This document shows positions 1-6,780 of a DNA stretch of 64,000 nt, in pieces (position 1 is the first letter of the stretch; each line of letters begins with the position of its first letter). Both the position numbers and the translations under genes were made by a program. The DNA comes from JABDBE01 sp963832245 (GTDB taxonomy: Bacteria; Acidobacteriota; Terriglobia; Terriglobales; Acidobacteriaceae): contig CAWHTG010000003.1 in NCBI GenBank assembly GCA_963832245.1, positions 248,001 through 312,000 on the forward strand. The letters are read 5' to 3'. The notes beneath the pieces are model-generated. The model was not told the origin of the DNA and did no database searches. It saw nothing but the letters and a program-made list of their open reading frames with translations.

Positions 1-828
1 TGGCGTCGCGACCATGGCAAAGAGGGTGAGCGTGCTGGAGAGAAATCCCCCAAACTCACGCGAGGTTCCATGCGCTTCTATAAAGAATTTCACCGCAAAG
101 GTCTGGAAAGGGAAGATGGCTGAGTAGAAGGTAACGCATAGGGCAACGATGTACCAATAGCTCACGCCAAACTTGAACAAATCCGCGAAAACCACTTTGT
201 CGGTCGAGACTTCGCCGAGATGGTAAACCTTCTCCGCGTGTACCTCCATCACCCAGTAAATTATCGCTCCGATCAAGCACAAGCTGGAGACGCCGAACGC
301 GATCAGGAAGGGCCAGCGCCAATTTGAGTAGGCCGCTCGAGCCCAAGTGGGGGAGTTTAGCGCAGCAAAGGAACCGAGCCGGCAGATCGTCAGGTTCATG
401 CCAAAGGCAAAGCTCAGCTCTTTCCCTTTGAACCATCTTGCCAGGGCAGCCGTGACCGCCACAATCAGTGATTCCGCCCCCATGCCAAAAATGAGACGCC
501 CGACGGCCATCAACCACAGATGACCCGACGCGACCGTAATGGCGGGCCCAATCACGCATAGCACACCGAAAATCATCAGCGACTTTCTCAACCCCATCCG
601 GTCAATCAGGACCCCGCCAATGACCACGGTAAATATGTTGGGAAAGCTATAGATGGCCTGCAGCAGTCCGATGTTCGAATCCGAAAAGCCAAGCTGCTGC
701 TTCAGCACATCGGCCAGGGGACTCAACGCGTCATAGACGTAATAATTGCCGAACATCGCCAAACTGAGGAAAATGAGCACCATCCAGCGATACAGCGGGG
801 AAGGCTCAGGCCGCACCGATTCGGGCAT
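1..828 (-). CDS. MFS transporter, C-terminus cut off by window edge
   Basis: The frame is open from an ATG at 828 to the window edge, giving 276 N-terminal codons. A Shine-Dalgarno AAGGAG lies 5 nt before the ATG. The translation starts MPESVRPEPSPLYRWMV and shows successive hydrophobic segments. Between the second and third segments it has GGVLIDRMGLRKS, which fits the cytoplasmic loop signature of the major facilitator superfamily (G-x-x-x-D-R-x-G-R/K). The visible part covers about seven to eight membrane segments. Substrate cannot be inferred; MFS permeases move small solutes across the inner membrane. It stands alone, divergent from the CBS-domain gene at 1082. Confidence 0.85.
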   Translation of the reverse strand, partial: MPESVRPEPSPLYRWMVLIFLSLAMFGNYYVYDALSPLADVLKQQLGFSDSNIGLLQAIYSFPNIFTVVIGGVLIDRMGLRKSLMIFGVLCVIGPAITVASGHLWLMAVGRLIFGMGAESLIVAVTAALARWFKGKELSFAFGMNLTICRLGSFAALNSPTWARAAYSNWRWPFLIAFGVSSLCLIGAIIYWVMEVHAEKVYHLGEVSTDKVVFADLFKFGVSYWYIVALCVTFYSAIFPFQTFAVKFFIEAHGTSREFGGFLSSTLTLFAMVATP

Positions 829-918
829 CAACGCTCCTTCACAACGAATAAATAGTGTTGATCGATATGAAGTCAAGAAGATAGCAGATGGCAACAAACT
901 TCGCACGGCCAAGCCGTT

Positions 919-989
919 TACCACAGAGCCACAGAGCCACAGAGAATCCTAAGAAAAGAAGTTCTCCGTGACTCTGTGTCTCTGTGGTA
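919..989. repeat. Inverted repeat built of 8-nt units (CCACAGAG)
   Basis: The left arm (919-946) holds three tandem copies of CCACAGAG followed by AA. The right arm (962-989) is its reverse complement with about three mismatches, separated by 15 nt. The element sits between the divergent MFS and CBS genes. A related single arm of CACAAAG units is at 62241-62271. It is probably a dispersed intergenic repeat able to fold into a long hairpin. Confidence 0.75.
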
Positions 990-1081
990 GAGACCACACC
1001 CTACTCCGTGATAAAGTGTTCATCTCGCGGCTGACGGCGGGTCACCTAAGCCTGCCAGAAGCCGCTCCCAAGGGGTGATTT

Positions 1082-1492
1082 ATGGGACAGGTTTACGACA
1101 TCGTGAAAGACCGGCGGGTGTACTCGATTGACGCCGACAGCACCGTGCTCGAAGCGGCGCGCTTTATGATGGAACAGCGCATTGGCGCTTTGCCGGTGTT
1201 GCGCAACGGAGAAATCGTCGGCATCTTCTCCGAACGGGACATAATGAACCGCGTAGTAGCCCTGGGACGCATGCCCGGAACTACCAAGATCTCCGAAGTG
1301 ATGACCGCAAGTCCGAAAGTGATCAGCGTGGACGAAACCATTGAGAACTGCCTGTTCCTGATGCGCGAATTCGGCTTCCGCCATCTGCCCATCACTGATG
1401 GCAAGCAATTGAAGGGTTTGGTCTCACTGCGCGATATCCTGCTGCGCTACGTTTCGCAAAAGGAAGCGGAAGCCCGGCGCGTCGCCAGTTAA
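1082..1492 (+). CDS. Two-CBS-domain protein
   Basis: The 136-residue protein is little more than a CBS pair: first domain about residues 8-62 (YSIDADSTVLEAARFM, then IVGIFSERDIMNRV), second about 73-128 (KVISVDETIENCLFLM, then LKGLVSLRDILL). CBS pairs usually bind adenine nucleotides and tune a partner enzyme or channel. No effector domain is fused here, so it may act as a stand-alone energy sensor. A GGGGTG stretch 6-11 nt upstream of the ATG supports the start. Monocistronic; the partner is unknown. Confidence 0.9.
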   Translation: MGQVYDIVKDRRVYSIDADSTVLEAARFMMEQRIGALPVLRNGEIVGIFSERDIMNRVVALGRMPGTTKISEVMTASPKVISVDETIENCLFLMREFGFRHLPITDGKQLKGLVSLRDILLRYVSQKEAEARRVAS

Positions 1493-1681
1493 GGTAGCAC
1501 GAACCTCAGGTAGCCCTTGGAGTGGGAAGGCTCCATCCATGTCGGAGTTCTCCGCGCGGTCGGTACCATAAATTCTTGTAGCTCATTTTTATCTGCGCCT
1601 TAAGCCAACAAAGCAAAACGATTACTGGTTTTCCCGACCTCGTTCGTGCGAGCGTAGAATAACTTTTAGGATACCGGTTCC

Positions 1682-2848
1682 ATGCGGCGAGTCTATCTCG
1701 ACAATAACGCGACGACCCCGCTCCTGCCCGAGGTTTTCGAGGCCATGCGGCCATACTTCGCGGAGCGCTTCGGCAACGCCTCTTCCATCCACCATCATGG
1801 ACAGGAGACGCGCGCGGCGGTGGAGCGGGCGCGTGAATCGGTAGCAGCGCTGCTCGGATGCCGGGCGTCCGAGATCGTTTTTACCAGCGGCGGCACCGAG
1901 GGCGATAATCTCGCCATCTCAGGCGTCACCCGCGCCGGCGACCACATAATCACTTCGACAATCGAACATCATGCGGTGCTGAATTCGTGCAAGCACTTGG
2001 AAACGATCGGATGCGACGTCACCTACGTGCCCGTGGACGGCCGGGGGCTAGTCGATCCGGATGATGTCCGCCGCGCACTGCGTCCTCATACCAAGCTCAT
2101 CACGATCATGATGGCTAACAATGAGACTGGAGTGCTGCAACCGGTCGAGGAGATTGGCAAAATCGCCGCCGAAGCGGATGTCTATTTTCACACTGACGCG
2201 GTACAAGCAGCAGGGAAGGTACCGATCGACGTAAAGCGTTTAGGATGCGATCTGCTCTCGATCTCCGGTCATAAGCTACATGCTCCGCAGGGAGTCGGCG
2301 CACTCTACGTCCGCAAGGGAACCATCCTTCAGCCACTGTTTTACGGCGGCAGCCACGAGAGATCCCGCCGCGCAGGCACGGAGAACGTTCCCGGAATCAT
2401 CGGTCTGGGCGAGGCGGCAGAACTAGCCAGCGAAGCATTAGAGCGAGGCGACCTCGCTGACATGTCGGCAATGCGCGACCGCATCGAACAGAAAATTCTT
2501 TCTGAGGTAGAAGCCACCGGCGTAAACGGAGAAGGCGCTCCACGAGTCCCGAACACCACGAACATTCATTTTGACTACATCAATGGCGAGGCGTTGGTGA
2601 TCGCGCTGGACTTGAAGGGGCTGGCTGTCTCGACAGGAGCAGCGTGTTCCTCCGGTGCAATCGAGCCCTCCCACGTGCTAACAGCCATGGGCTTGCCACC
2701 GGAAATAGCCCGCGCCAGCCTCCGCTTCAGCTTGGGCAAACAGAACACGCCCGAAGATGTAGACTTCGCCCTCGCCCTGGTCCGGCCAACGGTGGTACGC
2801 CTGCGCGAGCTCTCGCCGGTTTACAATAAGACAGCAGTTAGCAATTAG
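1682..2848 (+). CDS. NifS/IscS-family cysteine desulfurase
   Basis: This 388-residue PLP enzyme takes sulfur from cysteine as a persulfide for thio-cofactors and Fe-S clusters. The N-terminus YLDNNATTPLLPEV, the PLP lysine in SISGHKLHAPQG (Lys198) and the persulfide cysteine in STGAACSSGAIEPSHVL (Cys322) are all present. The GAACSSGAIEPSHVL loop is closer to NifS than to the SACTSASLEPS loop of IscS. mnmA follows 119 nt later on the same strand, so sulfur donation to tRNA 2-thiouridine synthesis is a likely role. The last codons and the stop (NKTAVSN) are made from a heptamer repeat that starts at 2835, so the C-terminal tail is repeat-derived. Confidence 0.95.
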   Translation: MRRVYLDNNATTPLLPEVFEAMRPYFAERFGNASSIHHHGQETRAAVERARESVAALLGCRASEIVFTSGGTEGDNLAISGVTRAGDHIITSTIEHHAVLNSCKHLETIGCDVTYVPVDGRGLVDPDDVRRALRPHTKLITIMMANNETGVLQPVEEIGKIAAEADVYFHTDAVQAAGKVPIDVKRLGCDLLSISGHKLHAPQGVGALYVRKGTILQPLFYGGSHERSRRAGTENVPGIIGLGEAAELASEALERGDLADMSAMRDRIEQKILSEVEATGVNGEGAPRVPNTTNIHFDYINGEALVIALDLKGLAVSTGAACSSGAIEPSHVLTAMGLPPEIARASLRFSLGKQNTPEDVDFALALVRPTVVRLRELSPVYNKTAVSN

Positions 2849-2976
2849 CACTTGGCATTTAGCCAGTATGTGGCGCACCCTCAAGTGCAGAATATGATTT
2901 TCATTACTTCGCCGAAAATGTTAAGGGGCTACCTGCTGAGTGCTAAAAGCTAACTGCTAATTGCCAAATGCTGCCT
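2835..2976. repeat. Facing arrays of degenerate heptamers between desulfurase and mnmA
   Basis: Positions 2835-2862 are four 7-nt units of the form CANTTRG (CAGTTAG, CAATTAG, CACTTGG, CATTTAG). Positions 2935-2976 are six units of the inverse form GCTRANT (GCTGAGT, GCTAAAA, GCTAACT, GCTAATT, GCCAAAT, GCTGCCT). The two arrays are reverse complements in pattern and flank about 72 nt of unique DNA, so the transcript can fold on itself. The first array contains the desulfurase stop codon and the second overlaps the mnmA start. Confidence 0.75.
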
Positions 2977-4080
2977 TCTAAGACCATCGCCGTGGCCATG
3001 TCGGGCGGAGTCGACTCCTCGACCGTCGCGGCCGTGCTGCGCGCCGAGGGACACGACGTCATCGGCCTCACCATGCAACTCTGGAACCAGCGCCGCCTGG
3101 CAGGGCATCCGGGAATGCCAGAGGCAGTGCAAGGCCGCTGCTGTTCGCTCGACGATGTTTATGACGCTCGCCGGGTTGCCGAAACGCTGGGCATCCCCTA
3201 TTACGTGGTCAATCACGAAGATCGCTTCGAGCGTGATGTGGTGCAACCTTTCGTTGAGGAGTATTTATCGGGGCGCACTCCTATACCCTGCAGCCTGTGC
3301 AATAACCATCTGAAGTTTGATCAGCTGTTGATCGTGGCTCGACAAATTGGCGCGGATGCGCTCGCAACCGGCCACTACGCTAGGGTTGAATTCGATGAGA
3401 ACCGTGGCCGCTGGTTGTTGAAGCGTCCCGCCGATCTAGCGAAGGATCAAACCTATTTCCTGTTCGGTCTGACCCAGGATCAGCTCAGCCGCACCTTGTT
3501 TCCTCTTGGCGACATGACCAAGCTGCAGGTTCGCGATCTGGCGCGCCATCACGGGCTGGCTCTCGCCACGAAGCCGGATTCGCAGGAGATCTGCTTCGTT
3601 CCTGGAGGTGATTACAAGAAGTTTCTCGATGCCTACCTGGCGGAACAAGGCGAGGCTTTGCCCGATACAGCAGGCGAGCTGGTAACTGCCGACGGAGAAG
3701 TGATCGGCGAGCACAGCGGTATTCACAACTTCACCGTAGGGCAGCGCAAGGGCTTGGGCGTGGCCACAGGTTCGCCCCTCTATGTCATCCAGATCAAGGG
3801 AGATCAGCGCCAGGTAGTGGTAGGCAATCAAGAGGATTTGTACTCGAGAACCTTGCGCGCGCGCCGGGTGAATCTGGTCGCAGTGGAGAATCTGCGCGAG
3901 CCCATGCGGGTGCGGGTGAAGATCCGGCATCGTCACGAGGGTGCGCCTGCAGTGATCGAGAGCCCAAGCCCAGACGAAGTGCTGGTAACGTTCGACGAGC
4001 CGCAGCGCGCCATCACCCCTGGCCAAGCCGCCGTATTCTACGACGGAGATCTGGTAATCGGGGGCGGCTGGATCGTTTGA
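2968..4080 (+). CDS. mnmA: tRNA-specific 2-thiouridylase MnmA
   Basis: MnmA activates U34 of Lys, Glu and Gln tRNAs with ATP and inserts sulfur at position 2. The 370-residue product has the PP-loop AMSGGVDSS (residues 10-18), the nucleophile cysteine in PCSLCNNHLKF (Cys111), GHYARVEF, KDQTYFLFGL, and the second catalytic cysteine in SQEICFVPGGDY (Cys209), then a C-terminal barrel with GQRKGLGVA. Length is usual for the family. The ATG at 2968 lies inside a heptamer repeat and has no Shine-Dalgarno; the next in-frame ATG (2998) would remove the residues before the PP-loop, so 2968 is kept. The adjacent desulfurase is a plausible sulfur donor. Confidence 0.96.
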   Translation: MLPSKTIAVAMSGGVDSSTVAAVLRAEGHDVIGLTMQLWNQRRLAGHPGMPEAVQGRCCSLDDVYDARRVAETLGIPYYVVNHEDRFERDVVQPFVEEYLSGRTPIPCSLCNNHLKFDQLLIVARQIGADALATGHYARVEFDENRGRWLLKRPADLAKDQTYFLFGLTQDQLSRTLFPLGDMTKLQVRDLARHHGLALATKPDSQEICFVPGGDYKKFLDAYLAEQGEALPDTAGELVTADGEVIGEHSGIHNFTVGQRKGLGVATGSPLYVIQIKGDQRQVVVGNQEDLYSRTLRARRVNLVAVENLREPMRVRVKIRHRHEGAPAVIESPSPDEVLVTFDEPQRAITPGQAAVFYDGDLVIGGGWIV

Positions 4081-4235
4081 AGTGCAATCCAGCCGTAGTC
4101 ACTTCACCTCCAAAAACGAGGCGAACGATCTGGTAGGGTTCAAAACGTCCACTCGCTTCCCAAAAAAATGTCGTCCGTAGAAAACCTTTGGCAAGCCTCA
4201 CGCTTCTGGTCTAGTAAAGAAAGGGGACAAGCCAT

Positions 4236-4949
4236 ATGAAAAGGCTTCTTGTTTCTGTATTGACGACCGCTTTCCTGACCACGATTTCTCTCGCTCAAAG
4301 CCCGCCAAGCACGGAGTCTCAGAATACCGGCATGCGACTCGCGCCCGGCACTGTCATTCGGGTCGAACTGGCGAAGACCATCGATGCCAAGAAAGCTAAA
4401 GTCGGCGATGAGGTGATTGCCAAGACCATGGATGATTTTCGATCGGATAAGAACGAAGTCCTGACGCCGCGAGGATCTAAGATTGTGGGACACGTCGCAG
4501 AGGTATCGCCGCACGAGCACGACTCCACGTCAACCCTGGGAATCGTCTTCGACAAAATGATCATGAAGAACGGCACAGAGATTCCGCTCAAGGCTTCCAT
4601 TCAAGCCATTGGCTGGCCGCAATCAAATACTGCCGCGGCGAATCAGCCCAGTGGCGGATCCGGTTATCCGGGCGGCTCGGCGCCTTCCACCGGCAACGCT
4701 GGCAACTCGGCTGGCATGGCGGGTCGCGGCGGCACTGTGCCCGCCAATGCGAACGGTGCACCTCCAACGCCAGAGGGAACAGACGCGACCGGTGGTTTCG
4801 GACAATTAACACCCACTTCCCAAGGCGTAGTGGGAATGTCCGGAGTGTCACTGAGTACCGGGACCGCGCAGGATTCGCTGCTGAGCTCTGCCAAGCACAA
4901 CGTAAAGTTGGACAGCGGGACGCAAATGATTCTCCGCGTCATTTCCTAA
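4236..4949 (+). CDS. Exported protein of unknown function with Gly/Ala-rich linker
   Basis: A clear signal peptide (MKRLLVSVLTTAFLTTISLAQ) precedes a globular part at about residues 30-125. That part contains LAPGTVIRVELAKTIDAK and SKIVGHVAEVSP, a pattern like the small beta-rich domains of TrbI/VirB10-type proteins, but I do not claim that function. Residues about 128-200 are low-complexity Gly, Ala, Pro and Ser. The protein ends with HNVKLDSGTQMILRVIS, a second beta-like segment. An AAGGGG box lies 11 nt before the ATG. It is a single gene, likely periplasmic, with no informative neighbours. Confidence 0.75.
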   Translation: MKRLLVSVLTTAFLTTISLAQSPPSTESQNTGMRLAPGTVIRVELAKTIDAKKAKVGDEVIAKTMDDFRSDKNEVLTPRGSKIVGHVAEVSPHEHDSTSTLGIVFDKMIMKNGTEIPLKASIQAIGWPQSNTAAANQPSGGSGYPGGSAPSTGNAGNSAGMAGRGGTVPANANGAPPTPEGTDATGGFGQLTPTSQGVVGMSGVSLSTGTAQDSLLSSAKHNVKLDSGTQMILRVIS

Positions 4950-5071
4950 GACTGAGACGGACTAGAAGAGTGAAAAAGCGGCGCTTCACAAGCTACGAAA
5001 AACTACAGCGCGCCGCGGTTTTTGGGAAAGTGGTTCAGCGCTGGGTTTGTTTGTGCTTGCGAAAACTCCAC

Positions 5072-5575
5072 TCAGATAAACATTTCGTCCTGAGGAACCG
5101 GAACACCGTTCCGTCCCCGGCGTTTCACCCCGATCAGAAATTCCAGTCCCGATGTGATTCCCTGGACCAATCCCGAAAGCTGCCGGACCGGAGAAACCAC
5201 GGTCCGATGCACCAAGTTCGTGGTGCTTTCCACGCGGTCCAGAGTGCGATTCAGAAGCTCGTCGACACGGATCACATGCAAGCGGGCACGATCGATGGCG
5301 TCGCTGACCGTAGCGTCCAGGCGCTCCATCTGGGTGCGAACCATGGTGCTTGACTCGGACACATTGGTGACCAGGGTCTGGAGGTGCGGGCGAAACTCCG
5401 TCAGCATGGAGTACGCGGTTTCGGCAGCCGGCAGAACCTTGCTCCGTACTTCAGTAGCCAAGGCCTCCATACGCGCCGAGGTTTGGCGAAGTGCCAAATA
5501 CATCGCCACCAGGATCCCCGCCTGTATTACCACGGCTGCCGCTGTGCAACCGATGAAAATAGGTAGATAGTCCAT
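5072..5575 (-). CDS. Single-pass membrane protein with long coiled region (DUF948-like)
   Basis: Starting at the ATG at 5575 the product is 167 residues: MDYLPIFIGCTAAAVVIQAG forms one N-terminal membrane helix, followed by a long amphipathic region (RMEALATEVRSKVLPAAETA onward) rich in regularly spaced hydrophobics. A strong GGAGGGGGT box 8 nt upstream supports this start over an ATG ten codons further up. The build resembles DUF948/YtxG-type stress proteins. The YtxH-like gene lies just upstream on the same strand (55 nt gap), and the pair mirrors the ytxG-ytxH arrangement of Bacillus, where both are general stress genes. Confidence 0.7.
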   Translation of the reverse strand: MDYLPIFIGCTAAAVVIQAGILVAMYLALRQTSARMEALATEVRSKVLPAAETAYSMLTEFRPHLQTLVTNVSESSTMVRTQMERLDATVSDAIDRARLHVIRVDELLNRTLDRVESTTNLVHRTVVSPVRQLSGLVQGITSGLEFLIGVKRRGRNGVPVPQDEMFI

Positions 5576-5629
5576 AAGGGTTACCCCCTCCAGGGCGCAA
5601 GACAACGGGCGCGCCAGGGTAATGATGAA

Positions 5630-5944
5630 TCAAGGATTCTGCTTGCCGCCGCCCTCAGTAGAAGCGGTTGCTTCCTGATAAGCCTGCTTTCCGGCTTCAT
5701 ACGCCGACCGGAACTGTTCCTTTTGCTGATTCAGCACTTCGCGGCCGCGATCGGCCCAGGTTGCAGCTTGTTCCCGCGCCTGTCGCGCGCGATCACGCAC
5801 AAACTCCCGGCCATCCTCGGCTTTGGCGCGAAGCACATCCCGGGTTTCGTCGCCGGAACGCGGAGCATACAGAACTCCTGCGATCGCACCGATTCCTAGT
5901 CCCGCCATGAACCACAGAAAACTATTGGTATCTCTTTCCGACAT
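5630..5944 (-). CDS. YtxH-domain small membrane protein
   Basis: The 104-residue product (MSERDTNSFLWFMAGLGIG...) has one N-terminal membrane helix followed by VLYAPRSGDETRDVLRAKA, the YtxH hallmark, then a charged helical tail. Family members are small general stress proteins. The ATG at 5944 has GGAGG 8 nt upstream; an in-frame TTG at 5959 overlaps that box and is unlikely. The tail carries low-complexity TASTEGGGKQNP. It is probably co-transcribed with the membrane protein at 5072-5575. Confidence 0.85.
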   Translation of the reverse strand: MSERDTNSFLWFMAGLGIGAIAGVLYAPRSGDETRDVLRAKAEDGREFVRDRARQAREQAATWADRGREVLNQQKEQFRSAYEAGKQAYQEATASTEGGGKQNP

Positions 5945-6260
5945 AAATGAAGCCTCCAACTCTCATGCTACTGATCGGATGGTAGCACCCGTGATTCCGA
6001 ATTACAATTCCAGCGATATGGCATGACGGTGCTCCCATTGCTGTAGTGGGACAACGGACATCGGCCACTGCCGCACTGATCCAGCGGGTTAAGATAGGAT
6101 TTACCGGGTTCAGGACTATCACCAGGACAAATTTTCCTCCCATTGACCCAGATCCAGCCATTCAGCCGAGCCTGCTTCCCTCCTGCTTTAGAATCGAGCG
6201 CAACCGACTTGTCGAGATCCCGGCGAAGCGAGACAATATCCGCTGCACAGGAGACAGCCG
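5945..6260. other. Intergenic region between divergent genes
   Basis: These 316 nt separate the YtxH gene (minus) from the zinc-ribbon gene (plus). Open frames on both strands here lack ribosome sites and recognisable protein features. No clear promoter pair, repeat or RNA was recognised. Confidence 0.5.
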
Positions 6261-6704
6261 GTGTCCGACCGTAAGTATCGCCAACACGGGTATCAGGACC
6301 GCGGCAAGGACGAAGAACGGCAAAAGCAATCCGCCGAACGGCCGCCCAAGAAAGAGACCTTTGGTCCGCGTGCGCTGCAGATGCCGGGCACGCACACGGT
6401 TTCGCGTTGCGCCCAATGCGGCACGCTGCTGACGTCCGTGTCCGAGCCAATCGGGAAATGCCCCAAGTGCGGATTCGAACTCCACTCTTGCCGCCAGTGC
6501 ACCTATTTCGATACTTCGAGCAGGTTTGAATGCACGCAGCCCATCGCCGAGCGGATTGCCCGGAAAGACGAGCGCAACCAATGTACGTTTTATTCCATGC
6601 GCGTCCGGGTGGAAAAGGAAACCTCGACGCCGAGTTCAGCGCGGCCCACGGACGCGCGTACGGCATTCGAAAATCTTTTCAAGAAAAATCTTTTCAAGAA
6701 GTAG
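6261..6704 (+). CDS. Zinc-ribbon protein, unknown function
   Basis: The 147-residue product starts at a GTG with AGGAG 7 nt upstream. After a charged N-terminus it has RCAQCG and GKCPKCGFEL, two CxxC knuckles about 17 residues apart that suit a structural zinc ribbon, then HSCRQCTYFDTSSRFECTQP with three to four further cysteines. Similar small proteins recur in Acidobacteriota, but no role is known to me. The last codons are a perfect 15-nt tandem duplication (6671-6700) giving NLFKKNLFKK, a recent in-frame expansion at the 3' end. Confidence 0.75.
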   Translation: MSDRKYRQHGYQDRGKDEERQKQSAERPPKKETFGPRALQMPGTHTVSRCAQCGTLLTSVSEPIGKCPKCGFELHSCRQCTYFDTSSRFECTQPIAERIARKDERNQCTFYSMRVRVEKETSTPSSARPTDARTAFENLFKKNLFKK

Positions 6705-6780
6705 ATCCCGTGCCGCGGACTAGGACACCCAAGGAAACCGCGGCATGGCCGACACTAAATTTAACATCTGTTGCCAGCAG

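Noticed and set aside
5968..6666. 232-codon minus-strand frame
   Set aside because: Overlaps the zinc-ribbon gene, which has a good GTG start and CxxC motifs; the minus frame has no family features.
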